Positions 1 to 11,613 of a stretch of 64,000 nt of DNA are shown in pieces. Location of the stretch: assembly GCA_027704905.1 (NCBI GenBank), contig CM051001.1, positions 25,432,237 through 25,496,236 on the forward strand, in the 5' to 3' direction. This DNA comes from Muraenolepis orangiensis (Eukaryota > Chordata > Actinopteri > Gadiformes > Muraenolepididae). Position 1 is the stretch's first letter. Every line of letters starts with the position of its first letter. Position numbers and translations under genes: made by a program. The notes below the pieces were generated by a model that had not been told where the DNA came from, did no database searches, and saw only the letters and a list, made by a program, of their open reading frames with translations.

Positions 1-1164
1 ACAAACAAAACCTAAAGGCTTGGCTCTCTGGCTTTTTTTGGTTATGCAATCAAAGAAAAACAGGTTGTTCAAATTGTGTCCACTGAAATGAAAGAAATGG
101 TCAAAAAAAAATATGTTTTTAAATTATTTTAAATTTTTCATATTTCTGGAATTAGTTGATTATTGAATCGATTGTCATGTAAATAATACAATTAATGGTG
201 CGGTTGAATCAAAAACTGATTGTGAAATAACAACTGGAGGAAATGCTTGGCTACAAGGGTGCATATGGCAATTAGTATGGAAATTCTATGACTTGCAATA
301 TTCCAAATGTGAGTTTACATTGCACCAAGATCCTTTGGATTCCCCAAGTCTTTGTATCAGTGTATTGGACATCACACAAGTGGAAAAGCTTCAGATAAAA
401 AATATCAGGTGGAAGGTGGACTGATAAACGTTGTTACTAGTGCAGGGACAAATATAATAATATACAAACATTGTAATATAACAAGCTCTTTGTGTCTCTT
501 GACCAGAGGTATCATCAATGTGCCAGGCATATCGCTTTGGGCATACATCACAGGTAGCTTATTATGGAGTTTAACAAAGGCCAAAGTCAGATTAGGCTTG
601 TGAATCTGTAGAAATAACACTATGTCTTCATCATTTGCACAAGGTTCAATTTCAGAAGGCTGATGAGGAACTATAAAAAGGCATTATAAAAACATTCATG
701 TTTCACTTGGAGATGAAAAAAGCTTATAAACACAATAAAAGTAATACAATGGCGTTATACAAGGCCACATTTAGAATTGGGCAATTAACAAGTAATATTA
801 ATCAAAGAGTATTCCAAAGATGTTCAAGCACATTAAGCTGTATTTACTGTGAGCATTTTTAGCAGCATGAAATCAAAATGTTTGCCTTTTACCTGAACTG
901 CCCTCCCTGATCTCCGCAGAGGCCTGACATTGACTCTCGGAGCAGCCTCGCTAAATGGGTGGAGAAAAAAAAGGAAAAATAAATTCTTCATTTGGGGTGA
1001 TAAAGGAATTAATGACGCCAACCTGGCCTCTTTTCATGGTCATTTGTTAACACTACCAAGGGTTTCTGAGCCTCAAAGGCACGGTAACTGACAGCCTCTG
1101 TAGTGGTGAGACGGTGGGAGACAACCTCCTTGAGCCACACCACTGCAGGCTGGCATGGGAGTCA
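1..1164. other. No recognisable feature
   Basis: AT-rich unique-looking sequence. Short open frames on both strands show no domain, no codon bias and no splice context I recognise. No repeat family or RNA gene was seen. Confidence 0.5.
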
Positions 1165-1225
1165 GTCTCTCTCTCTCTCTCTCCCTCTCTACCTCTCTAC
1201 CTCTCTACCTCTCTACCTCTCTCCC
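1165..1225. repeat. CT microsatellite merging into an 8-bp tandem repeat
   Basis: A short CT run (about 1166-1183) changes into about four copies of the 8-bp unit ACCTCTCT. The 8-mer looks like an expanded variant of the dinucleotide array. Confidence 0.9.
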
Positions 1226-1692
1226 CCACTCTCGTCATTTACGAGTGGGCTGGGGGCCAGTCCATCTTGTTTAACAGCCATAACAACGTGTACTCTTCAT
1301 GTCTGTGGCCAATGAAGAGGCAAGCAAAATGATTATTAAATTATCCCTCTCAGCCTTTCTCCGTCTCTCTCCCTTTAAAATCCTGGGTATCTGCTGCTTA
1401 TTAATCTTATTAATGACAAAAAAGAAAGGGTGAGAAGAAAGCAAAGTCAGCCTATTAATACCTGTAGCACAGGGGATACTGGCAAACACACAAAATAACA
1501 GGTATTGCCACAGAATGAATGCAGAGCATAAGAGTAACCGTCATCTAGTGTCCCCACATGGAGAAGGCAACAGCACATAATAATAATAATAATAAGGTAG
1601 CCCTGACGTAAGAAATCCCAGCTGCTTCTGGGCATTGCTTGCGTTGACTAGGGACTCAAATCTCACTCCAGTGACATAACCCAGTTATCATA

Positions 1693-1915
<223 letters not shown>

Positions 1916-1916
<1 letters not shown>

Positions 1917-3719
1917 TAGAGCCCTGAATAGACAAGCAAGGGTATGGGTTGAAAAGGGGCAAAGGATTGGAAGCTTCAAGAACGAAGATGCTGCCCAATA
2001 ACTACCTACCAGCTACCAATACCCTACCAATAAACCAGCAAAACATCACGATTTCAGTCGAAAAGCCACGAGGGAATGAGTGAGCTCCGTTGTGTATCTG
2101 CAAGTGTGTGTTCTCTGTGTGGCTTCCTCTTCCCCCCTCATTGTGGTCTGTAATCTTAAAACACTAAACACCTTCTCTTCAGCAATTCACCCCAAATTAA
2201 CATCATTTGACACTGTTAAATTGCGATGTGAACACTGAACCGCAGTGTATACACAGTGAAATATCCCTGCTTGTGAGGCTCATATTTTGCTGGAATTATA
2301 ATTTGACCAAATAACCTACTATATACAGAAGACGGGCAGCACTAGGCTAATTATCCTTGCACTTGTTCCATTTCTCCACCACTTAGCCAACTGCAATCAT
2401 TTCTCCCCCTTACCAAACTCAATGGCAGCTCCAAGCAAGCATAAATAATGAATTGTTTGAAACAAATGAACAATGAATACCAATTCCCTCATATTGTCCA
2501 GCGACATCATAAAAGCTGATTGCACTACCTGAGGTTATTGCCGTCATCTGTGGGAGCCATGTGTCTGCCATTCCAACTGCTCAGTTAGGAGAGACGATGA
2601 AAGCAGGGACAATTAAGAGCCTGTCGCCTTAAGATGTATCTCCCTTTTACTCTCTTTTACTATAATTAAGTAGTAAGGAAGTCATAAGTCGTCACATGAA
2701 AGCCTTATCGTTCCTATGTAGGCCTATGTATATATGCAAATATGAAAATGTGTACAATTTAGAGTTAAGGGGCCCCTCCTGGATTAGGAGTCTGAAAACT
2801 TGTCCACTTTCTCACTGGTCACAGCACTTTGCAAAACTGCACTCAGGCAGGGCCTGGCTCAATTGACTGATGGATATCCAAACTCTGAATCAGCTGACAC
2901 TATTAAGAGGTCTACTGGAGCGCCACGTCTTTACAGTTTTCAAATTGCTGGAATTGGCTTGGCAATTCATGCCTGCTATTGTCTGGGGCCACTGTGACTA
3001 ACTTAATTTTGCCAGACAACCGAAAACAATTAAGCCGACACACAATAAATAAGGAAAAATGTAATTATCTTGAATGGATGTTTTCTTTTTCTTTTCTTTT
3101 TTGCTATGACCATAGATGAAGGTTACAGGAGGTGACGCATGCTATACTTTTACCCCTGGAAGTGAATCACCTTTTGTCTCCATGGTGCAACTCTTGGTTG
3201 ATGAGTATTTTTTCCCTGTATTATTGATGATAAAAAAAAATAATAATAATACCAGTCTGGACTGATAGACTGGTAGTCCAAAATCCATGTATTAAACTAT
3301 TTGCGGGTCCACCTGGCTTACATTTTGAACTTAAAAAAAAAGTAGTGAATGGCCCCTGCTTCTGCTCATACCTGCCATTTGAGTCCGGGATAATTCCTGG
3401 TAATATTTTAGCCTTACGAGATCATTCCTCCCTCTATATTTGTGGCAGCAGGCTGGATGAACCAGACATCATTTGGTACTATGTCATTAATGTTTGCCTG
3501 CCATAGTTGGTCAAACAAGGGAAAGATTGCTTGGTCCAAAACACCTCCATTTCCCCGGGAAGGTCTTTAGGGATGCATTGAAAATGCAGCACAAATTATG
3601 TAGTCTCAGAACATACTTTAGCCATCTAAGAGATAAGAATATGTTCATCTCTGCTCTAAATCCATGATTGAATCCACAATTTTAACTTCACTTTATAGCT
3701 ATGAACGGTTTAAAGTGAA

Positions 3720-3722
<3 letters not shown>
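1916..3722. other. Unannotated stretch with a candidate conserved block
   Basis: No gene or transposon was recognised. About 2440-2650 has the even, mixed-motif, TAAT-rich texture often seen in vertebrate conserved non-coding elements. Part of it (2521-2553) has a close inverted match at 33988-34020. A short AAT run lies at 3231-3250. The rest shows nothing. Confidence 0.35.

Positions 3723-3816
<94 letters not shown>
3723..3816. repeat. Compound (GT)n(TA)n microsatellite
   Basis: About 54 bp of GT is followed directly by about 40 bp of TA. The TA half probably arose by GT-to-AT change and expansion. Confidence 0.98.
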
Positions 3817-3818
<2 letters not shown>

Positions 3819-4451
3819 ATGATCTCAAATCATCTTAAAGACTATTAGTTAAAATGCAAAATCACACGTTTAAGGGAAAATAAATGGAGATATACAACAG
3901 ATTAGGATGCAAACCACTATCTCAGAGGCACAAAGTTGGGCATTTAACAGGAGCAAACTGTCCCGTATCCTCTCTCCCCCCCATCCATTGTAGCAAGATG
4001 GGTCTGGCTGCAGCCCTGCTGCCTGGTGGCCTTATCTGACTGTGTGGCATGGAGCTCTGTGCTGCTGTGTCTACTGCATAATGATGGAACGAAGGCCTGC
4101 CTCCCCAGATAAACACTTCCCCTGACTGCCCAGCGGGGCAGTGTTAAAAACAGCAAGAGACAGATTTTCGACAGGCTTGATTAACTCTTGAGCTACTTGC
4201 TGAGAACAGAAACAAATAATTTGAGCATTATCATGACAATAGGAAGTATGTCTGTATTAAAGGAAAGCCAAAGTAGTAGCTGTTTAAAGCAAAAACAAGA
4301 TTTAAAGATAAAGGGAACATTTCCAATTCTGAACTTAACAGTGAAGGATAATATCCATTAAAGGAGAGCATGATCCGAAATCAAATTAACAAATGGTTTA
4401 AAAAGAAGAAAGAAATCTCCAGTGGTGCCTTAAATTAAAAATTAGTTTTAT

Positions 4452-4844
4452 AATGGGCTATATGCACTAAGCTGTGTGAAGGACTTCCGGCTTATATTTG
4501 TTTACTTCCAACTAGCAAAGCTACAGCTCCTGAGGTACTATTTCACCATGAATTCCCATAAGAAAATGTGTTTTCCAAAAAAGGAGAAGAAAAACGAACA
4601 TTGTTGTGTTCCGCTTTGTTCGGCATTATCGAAATGTAACGGTATTTTGTTTCCATGGCTTTCCAACCCATCCCGACCTGAGAAGAACCCGACGCGGACA
4701 TCCGATTCTACACCAGGTAACGTTAGACTGAAGTTGTGCTATTCAGCTAACTGTTTGACATCGACCAAAGTAAACATCAGTTAAACTATAAAGAATCCTA
4801 TCGTAAGTCTTAATACAAAATAGTTGCTGTGCCTACTGCACATT
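4452..4844 (+). repeat. Inverted copy (left arm) of the THAP-exon region
   Basis: Sequence from the ATGGGCTATATGCA motif through the TAAGTCTTAATACAAAA motif matches the reverse complement of 6504-6937. The left copy lacks about 26 bp near 4495, between two TTCCGG motifs. It also lacks a short palindrome that the right copy has at 6558-6591. Together the arms make a large imperfect inverted repeat with a loop of about 1.7 kb. Confidence 0.9.
4548..4716 (+). pseudogene. THAP-domain first exon, left copy (broken)
   Basis: The exon starts at the ATG at 4548 and ends at a good splice donor (CCAG|GTAACG). The translation begins MNSHKKM and contains EHCCVPLCSALSKCNG, which fits the start of a C2CH THAP zinc finger. 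THAP fingers are DNA-binding modules used by several transposases and host factors. Downstream, the expected His-Gly-Phe-Pro segment is readable only in a different frame, so the finger is interrupted. No matching downstream exon lies on this strand, so it is an isolated inverted duplicate of the exon at 6640-6811. Confidence 0.65.
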
Positions 4845-5689
4845 GGTCAGATCATTTGATCAAGTTAATAAGGATAAGGTGGAAACGTGTGTGATCAAAC
4901 ATATTTACATAAGTTAACAATGCTAATATACACCATCTAAGGCATAATAGTTATCAAGGAAGGTTATTCAAGTTTGTTTGAGTAGGGAGAGAACGTAAAG
5001 CTAAGCAATTTAGGAGGGTAAGCATCGTCTAGGAGCATGGTTCAGTAACAATAACAATAACTGTTCTACTCATAATAACCTACTTTTCCATGAAGCAGAG
5101 GGTATATTTCTAATTGTTTTCTCTTTCTTCTTAGATTCCGCTTCTTGATTCATCGCCAGTGGTGTTGACGCACAGCCGATGCTCCTGTGTGGCAGGCAGT
5201 GTTGTGTGCAATCACATAGTGGCATTGCTGTTCCAAACAGGTGTGCAACGATTACACATGGATCATGGAAGTGCAAAGATCGATTAGAGAAAAAGCTGAC
5301 CATTTATTTTTCTACATATACATGCCAAGATACCTGTCTTTGAGAAATGAACATAAGCAAAACCCAGGTTCTTCAATAAAATATTGGAATGACAAAATGT
5401 TATAAAATATTTTATTACAGTTCATTTTTCAATAATGTTTTTTAGCCAATATGTTACAATAGTTCAATAATGATGCATAATATGTCACAAAAACTGTTAG
5501 CTTACATTGATAATGTTTGTGTACATAAGATTTACAGAATGTTTAACAAAATGATCTGCCACTGGAATAAACAAAATTCACTAAATTAAATTACAAAAAC
5601 CTGGTGTTGAACCAATGCTTTACCTAACCCATGCCTTAACTAATGCCTTGTTTTGGTAGTTTGACAACAGGCATGCCACTAAAACGTCT

Positions 5690-6037
5690 GCCAATAAGCC
5701 CTTTCATGGTGCAGTGAGATTTGTAGGTGGAGTACATCTCACTTTGCAGGAGTGGTAAGAATGGTGTCTGACACTTGAGCTCAGTGCAGTCCAAGATGAC
5801 CTGGGTGTCTGGGAAATATCTGAATTCCTCAGGGAGGTAAGCTTGCACTTCTGCAGGTGTGAGCCAGATGCATTGAGACCCCAGTGCAGTGGCTAGAAAA
5901 TGTGTCCATGTTGCAATAATGCAGCTCACTGTGGACTGGTGTATGTTGAATCGATGCGCCGGGTCCCTCTCCTTCAAACCAACCGACAGGAAGACGAGGA
6001 AAATAAATAACTTGTCGATTGGCTGGAGCAGCTGTCT
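5690..6037 (-). pseudogene. DDE_4 (Harbinger/IS5-like) transposase exon fragment
   Basis: This would catalyse cut-and-paste transposition. It is read on the minus strand from a splice acceptor with a long pyrimidine tract (acceptor AG just above 6037). The start QLLQPIDKLFIFL leads into HRFNIHQSTVSCIIATW, a helix-turn-helix-like segment. Then come the region around the first catalytic Asp (DTQVILDCTELKCQTP) and YSTYKSHCTMKGLIG. These match the N-terminal half of DDE_Tnp_4 transposases. After GLIG the sequence jumps to unrelated or rearranged residues (RRFSGMPV), so the second Asp and the Glu are absent. The upstream THAP exon at 6640-6811 is on the same strand and is the likely partner exon. 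Confidence 0.8.
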
Positions 6038-6639
6038 CTGGAAGGTTAAAAAAAAGGTTACTGCTTTAAGTTATAAACTAGTAAGGCTGTGCTCTTGTTT
6101 GGCTAAATGTTTTATAATGGTTATGTGTACCATACCATGGGGGAAAACTGAGTTGCCGTAGTGCACTGATGTATTTAAAGGGGGCTGAGTCCTTTAGTGT
6201 AGCCTTCTGTAAATGCAATGGCATCCCACCCTCTGTTACTACAAAGCAGCTCAGACCATAACCAACGTGCTCTGGAGGCTCTTGGCTCTGGAGACCCGAA
6301 CCATTTAGTCAATTGAAGGCTCAATCAAACCCCAAAACGCCATCAGGTGGTCATAGCTTGAACATGTATTTACAAAAAGACATATACATCTTGTCAGTCA
6401 TTAATTAACAAAGTAAATACAATCATACACGGTCACCAAAATAATGTTAGCTGTAACAACTAAGCCAATGTCTCATCTTGTATGCATGACAGGCTGCAGC
6501 GGTCACGCAGTAGGTACATTAACCTTTTGTATTAAGACTTACGATAGGATTCATTATAGTTTAACTGATTAAACTAATCAGTTTAATTTGGTCGATGTCA
6601 AACAGTTAGCGGAATAGCACAACTTCAGTCTAACGTTAC

Positions 6640-6811
6640 CTGGTATAGAATCGGATGTCCGTGTCGGGTTCTTCTCAGGTCGGGATTGGTTGGAAAGCCA
6701 TGGAAACGAAATACCGTTACATTTCGATGATGCCGAACAAAGCGGAACACAACAATGTTCGGAGTATTTCTTCTCCTGTTTTTGAAAACGCATTTTCTTA
6801 TGGGAATTCAT
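6640..6811 (-). pseudogene. THAP-domain first exon, right copy (same strand as transposase)
   Basis: The exon runs from the ATG (complement of 6809-6811) to the splice donor CCAG|GTAACG. It encodes MNSHKKMRFQKQEKK then EHCCVPLCSASSKCNG, the start of a C2CH zinc finger. As in the left copy, the His-Gly-Phe-Pro part of the finger is in a shifted frame. The shared break suggests it predates the inverted duplication or is a property of this subfamily. It probably supplied the DNA-binding domain of the transposase encoded at 5690-6037. Confidence 0.65.
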
Positions 6812-7100
6812 GGCAAAATAGTACCTAGGAGCTGTTGCTTTGCTAGTCGGAAGTAAACAAATATACCGGAAGAGGTTTACTAGTTGAATTTGAAGCCGGA
6901 AGTCCTTCACACAGCTTACTGCATATAGCCCATTGTATTCCCAGAGGCAGTTTAAAAAGCACATAATAGAGAGAACGGGGAATGGAGTACAAGGTATTAA
7001 ACATGGTGTAAAAGTTCTGATGGTGGTAATTGACCACACACCACCTGAGAAATGTCTCCTTTACGTGATGCAGGGAAAATAGCACTTTCTCGCTGGACAT

Positions 7101-7924
7101 TCAAGGTCTGGAAGATATGACATTCATAAAGGGCGTAAAAGGACATTTAGATTGGGCTTCATAAGCCGGAAAACCCGAAAGTGGGCGGACCCGTTCCTTT
7201 TCATAATGTAAATTATTTATTATCATCACAAAATCAATTCATCATATTTTCTATCATTGTCCACTCCGAAGGCAATGTGATTTCTTCATAAGCATTAGAA
7301 GAGACTTGGTTTTGCAAGCCGGTGGTTCATCAGCAGGCCTAGTGAAAAGCATGCCAGGGTGAAAATAGCCATCTGTAGCCGTCGCACACGCAAGGCATGT
7401 GCCTCCCCCCCCCCCCCCCCTCCACCCCACCCCAATGCTACCACAACTTTGCCAGCCAGTAAAAAAAGTAAAGCATGCCGACAGATTAGGCCACCTGGTC
7501 TTTCCACATTGTCAGCCAATAAATACCCCAGACAATAAATGTGACATGTGACTGAACAGGCCCAGCACCGGCTGGTGATGGCTGGGCCTAATTGCAAATT
7601 ACCTTTCGAGGGTGACATTTTTGGAAAACTGTAGTAGCCCCTGAGGTTACAGTAATTGGAAAGCTATGGTAACCTCGAGCAAAACCGGCAAGCAAAATGT
7701 GCCAGAGAACCCAGAAGAAGAGACAGGACACCCAAAACAACGGATAATGTCTTTGATGAAAGATCCACAAATTCAAAAGAAACAGGGGAGGGTTGGATAG
7801 GTTACGAGGTACGGTCGACATGGGGAGATGGTCCAGAAAGTGGAACGCGGAGAGGGTCCTTGGAGCAGGGGGTGAGGGGGGTAGGTCGAGACGCGACGTA
7901 GTCGGAGCTGGAGACACAGGTTCT
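7101..7924. other. No recognisable gene; contains poly-C
   Basis: A run of 16 C lies at 7405-7420. A 179-codon open frame on the minus strand (7588-8127) has no recognised domain and runs into the dispersed repeat at 7925-8110, so I do not call it a gene. Confidence 0.4.
7405..7420. repeat. Poly-C tract (16)
   Basis: Uninterrupted C homopolymer followed by C-rich sequence. Confidence 0.95.
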
Positions 7925-8110
7925 CGAGTTGGAGGGAGCCATAAGGTTCTCAGGATCTCGCCCCCGATGTCGGTCTTCGGCAGAAGGATCTCTGTAAGGT
8001 TCACAATGATCAAGCCCCGACGTCGGTCTTCGGCAGCCTTAAGAAGGGTAGATCCCAGGTGTTCATTAGCCTCAGCAGGCCTGATAACGATGGGCAACAC
8101 CTGGGACTGA
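7925..8110 (-). repeat. Dispersed repeat, copy A (inverse of 15522-15690)
   Basis: Read on the minus strand, it begins TCCCAGGTGTTGCCCATC, has the inverse arm AACACCTGGGA about 45 bases later, then CTTCTTAAGGCTGCCGAAGACCG. A degenerate second GCCGAAGACCG unit follows. The same order occurs on the + strand at 15522-15690. The family is unidentified; it may be part of an LTR or a small non-autonomous element. Confidence 0.75.
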
Positions 8111-8523
8111 TTTGAGCGTGGGGGCACAACAGTATCCTAAGGGGAGGCACCGGATGACCCGAGAGCCCCGGGGCTTCTCCCTGTTTTTCCACCTGAGAGG
8201 TGAAAAAACAGGCTTGTTTTCAGCTTTGTTGTGAATCTACAAAGGACATGCATGCATATTTAGCCTACAGTGGTCCTGAAGGAGCACACAGGAATGTAAT
8301 TAGTAGATTTTCTGGGGCGGGGGTTAGATATTGTTCCAGACATGCACGACCCGGCAAATCAATTATCTCAGGGACATATTTAATAACAGTCACACAACAG
8401 CCACACTGTCTGACTTGCTCGGTTTGTTTACCACACCTTCAGTCAGATCAATGGAAATGAAACAAAATAAAGAAATGTTTGTCCAAACCAATGGAATGCA
8501 TGTAAAATAACCAAATAAGAACT

Positions 8524-8811
8524 TGCACCTGTTTTTAATGTACGTGATTGCGCGAGATCTTATATGTTCTGACGGTTCCTTTGTTTCTGGGTCCCTGAAA
8601 GTGAGAGTGGACGGAGTAAGAGTGGAGGAGGAGACGCCGCCTGGGTCCCTCTTGCGTATCTCTGCTTTTTTTGTTGCCTGTTATTTAAATGTGTATATTT
8701 TGAGTGCCTGTGGTCCGCGGCTGCGTTCGCGGGAATAAAAAAAGACTCGGTCCAGAAAACTGTCCTGAGTGTGGTGTCTTCTGATTCCCCGTGGCAGCGT
8801 TGTCTGCTACA
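8524..8811 (+). repeat. 5' LTR
   Basis: It begins near TGCACCTGTTTTTAATGTAC and ends CTGCTACA. Near its right part it has a TTATTTAAATG TATA-like stretch and an AATAAA polyadenylation signal within GGGAATAAAAAAAG. It aligns with the 3' LTR throughout with scattered substitutions and small indels. Confidence 0.85.
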
Positions 8812-8813
8812 CG

Positions 8814-8831
8814 TGGCACCTGAACAGGGAT
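8814..8831 (+). other. Primer-binding site, tRNA-Lys-like
   Basis: Two bases after the 5' LTR lies TGGCACCTGAACAGGGAT. The position and TGG start are typical of a primer-binding site. It resembles the complement of the 3' end of a lysine tRNA, with a few mismatches. Confidence 0.6.
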
Positions 8832-8859
8832 CTGACGACACCATCCACGCGAGGGAGAG

Positions 8860-9427
8860 TCTCCCCTCGGACAAGTGCTCCGCTTGATCGCGGAGGTTCA
8901 GAAGCGGCAGAACCAGCAGCAATCTCAGCAGGCAAAGGTGCTGTGGGCGATGGCTACCAAAGCGTCAGAGGAGCGTAGGATACTCCAGGATCTCCTCTGT
9001 AAAGGGGTGCCTTCCGCGCCCCAGAAGGATGAGGACAGGGACAGGAAGCGGATGTTCCAGATCACCCTGCCCAAGATGACGCCAAGACTGACATCAAGGC
9101 GTTCCTCGACATATTCGAGGGCAGCACTGAGGTGAGCGGCTGGCCCCAGGACCAGGGGGGTCCGCCTGCTCCCTCTCCTTTCGGGGAGGCTCTCACCGCG
9201 GCCCATGGGCTCCTGATCGCTACCCACTCCTCCTTTCCCGAGCTGAGGCGCAACCTGCTGGACAACATCGGACTCAAACCGGAAGGATACCTCCAACGCC
9301 TGCGGGGGCTCCAACTCGAGCCAAGGGACCGGCCCCTCGCCTACGCCCATCAAGTCCAGCAGGAAATGGAGGCAGAGGCTCCGCCGCTCTCTCAATTTCC
9401 CCCGGTGGGAGATTTTGCCCTGGAGTG
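8860..9427 (+). pseudogene. gag remnant of the gypsy element
   Basis: Pieces in two frames show gag-type sequence. A Gln/Lys-rich helical start (QKRQNQQQSQQAKVLWAM) is followed, after frame changes, by FGEALTAAHGLLI and ELRRNLLDNIGLKPEGYLQR with RPLAYAHQVQQEME. The latter resembles the SCAN-like capsid helices of some gypsy elements. It would form the capsid of the retroelement particle. A stop occurs at about 9427 and frames shift near 9075-9135. The SCAN comparison is an inference. Confidence 0.55.
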
Positions 9428-9479
9428 AGCGAGGGATGACAATCTACGCACAGCCTTGGACCAGGTGATACCAATTTAT

Positions 9480-9930
9480 GGTCAGCGGGTGCGCCCTGAC
9501 ATGGTCGTGATGTTCCCACAATTTATTATAATCAGGGACAGATTATATAGGGTTACTCACGACACTCAGTCAGGGGAGGAGGTGAGCCACCTCCTACCGA
9601 GGTGCCGCCGGGAAATTGTCTTTCAGGCGGCGCATCACAGCCCAATGGGGGATCATTTAGGCTGTGATAAGACTCGTGATCGTATACTGGCCCACTTCTA
9701 TTGGCCTGGCATTAACGCAGATGTATGACTGTATGGTTGTGTGCATCCCGTCGGGAATGTCAGCGGGCGAACCCACCGGCCAACCTGAAAGCGCCGCTGC
9801 AACCCCTACCACTTATGGAAGCCCTACGCAAACTTTTTAGGTTGCTTGGGATCAAATCCATCCGGACCAGCGTGTATCATCCCCAGACTGACAGTGGAGT
9901 GCTTTAACAGAACGTTAAAGTCCATGCTGC
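9480..9930 (+). pseudogene. Integrase remnant of the gypsy element
   Basis: The frame from about 9480 contains LYRVTHDTQSGEE, AAHHSPMGDHLGCDKTRDRI and FYWPGINADV: the N-terminal zinc-binding part of a Ty3/gypsy integrase with its two His. A stop (TGA, 9727) and frame change follow. The next frame keeps a Cys pair (CASRREC), then deletes most of the catalytic core. It resumes with IKSIRTSVYHPQTDSGV and the FNRTLKSMLRNF segment that surrounds the third catalytic residue in intact relatives. It is non-functional. Confidence 0.8.
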
Positions 9931-10172
9931 GCAATTTCACGCACTGGGATGTCGCAACTGGGATAAATGGCTCGACCCTGTTCTATTTGCAGTGCTCAGG
10001 CCTCCACAGGTTTTTTTCCCTTGTGAATAATTGTTTTGTCGGCGGCCTCGGGGTGTCTTGGATCTAATTAAAGAAAACTGGGAGGGTCCAAGTGCCTGTA
10101 AAATCGAGGTCCAGTACGTCATGGACCTGAAGGCAAAATAACACCCAATGGGTCAGCAATCGTGGAGGAAGT

Positions 10173-10444
10173 CACACCTGTTTTTAATGTACATGATTGT
10201 ACTGTCTTATATGTTCTGACAGTTCCTTTGTTTCTGGGTCCCTGACAGTGACGGAGTAAGAGTGGAGGAGGAGACGCCGTCTGGGTCCCTCTTGTGTATC
10301 CGTGCTGCTTTGTTGCGTATTATTTAAACGTGTTTATTTTGAGTGCCTGTGGTCCGCGGCTGTGTTCACGGCAATAAAAAAGGACTTGGTCCAGAAAACT
10401 CTCCTGAGTGTGGTGTCTTCCCTGTGGCAGCATTGTCTGCTACA
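10173..10444 (+). repeat. 3' LTR
   Basis: Homologous to 8524-8811 and ends CTGCTACA. A purine-rich GTGGAGGAAG lies just upstream and is the likely polypurine tract. It has an AATAAA signal and lacks a short segment present in the 5' copy. Confidence 0.85.
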
Positions 10445-10932
10445 GTCGATTTGAGAGACACGGCAACATGATAAGCAACATTTCTAAGACTGACATACCT
10501 TTTTTAATCAAAGTTACTTATCTATGCAATGACCTTGTGTGCACTCATTGTCATAACAATTAAGCTATTCCAGTCTTGAAAACAGCAGTACAGCAGTATT
10601 GCTATGAGGGTATGTTGGCAGTATTGCCAGTCATGCATGGGGAAAAGGTGCACAACAAAAGCAAAGGAGTTATGCAGTGAGCTACTAATTACACCATGAC
10701 TCTGCTCAGGTTTTTCCTTTTCTGTCTTACTCTGGTGAGGACCGCCTCAGGAACACTACACAATCCTCTAACAGTGCTCTCTTACAGTGCTCTCTGACAC
10801 ACTATATGTCCAAATATGCCTTAAACCAGACTGATCTAACTACATCAATAGTTACAACTTTAGTAAGTAATTATGTATAGTATGCAGGAGCCAAATGATT
10901 TGTGGATGAACCCTTACTACTACTATATATAA

Positions 10933-10936
<4 letters not shown>

Positions 10937-10975
<39 letters not shown>
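10937..10975. repeat. (GA)n microsatellite
   Basis: About 39 bp of pure GA, followed by an A/G-rich tail. Confidence 0.97.
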
Positions 10976-10978
<3 letters not shown>

Positions 10979-11467
10979 GGAAGAAATGAAAGAAAGAAAA
11001 AGAAAGGCCTTCATTTTCAAATAATGTGTAGTTTTCTTAGAATTTTTTCTTAAAAGTAGAATTGTACATTCAAAAAGCAGCCCTGGATGAAAGCCCAAGC
11101 TAAATCTCAACCAGGAACACCAATTTAAACACAGACATGGAGAAACGGTCAAAACTGAGGTATTATATTATCAACCGTCTGCTGCAATTGCAATACCTTT
11201 TAAATGGGAGGGAGAAGTGATCTCTTCGTTCCCAGCAGGACGTCTGCTTTCCCCATACTCTTTAATACAACACCGCCTGCAGAACATTAATCAAAACCAA
11301 ACGCTGGCGGTATTGTCAGGAAGCAAAACAAACACTGGCAGGGGAAACTTGGGAACATTGGTACATTGGGAAAATAAACCGTCTTTTTAGTTTGATAGAA
11401 CGGGAAATCGATTTGTTCAAATCTTAATAAACATCATCAGCATCTACACGGGTACCACTGAATATTG

Positions 11468-11613
<146 letters not shown>

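Larger units (their letters stand above)
4452..7100 (-). mobile_element. Degenerate THAP/DDE_4 DNA transposon (ISL2EU/Harbinger-like)
   Basis: A minus-strand THAP-type exon (6640-6811) precedes, across an intron-like gap, a DDE_4 transposase exon (5690-6037). A second copy of the THAP exon and its flanks lies inverted at the left end (4452-4844 against 6504-6937). The arrangement fits the THAP plus DDE_4 transposons of fish, called ISL2EU in repeat catalogues; the family name is my inference. No YqaJ-type second gene was recognised. Outer ends and target duplication could not be fixed. The copy is dead: most of the transposase after the first catalytic Asp is missing. Confidence 0.7.
8524..10444 (+). 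mobile_element. Ty3/gypsy LTR retrotransposon, internally deleted
   Basis: Two similar direct LTRs (about 8524-8811 and 10173-10444) flank an internal region of only about 1.36 kb. It has a primer-binding-like site, gag remnants and integrase remnants. Protease, reverse transcriptase and RNase H are missing. Both LTRs end CTGCTACA. No matching target-site duplication was found (flanks AGAACT and GTCGA), so the left LTR edge is uncertain by a few bases. The element cannot move by itself. Confidence 0.85.

Noticed and set aside
4548..6811. Host THAP-domain gene
   Set aside because: Two inverted broken copies beside a DDE_4 transposase exon point to transposon remains, not a host gene.
7588..8127. 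179-codon minus-strand open frame
   Set aside because: It overlaps the dispersed repeat at 7925-8110, has no recognisable domain, and looks like a chance frame in GC-rich repeat sequence.
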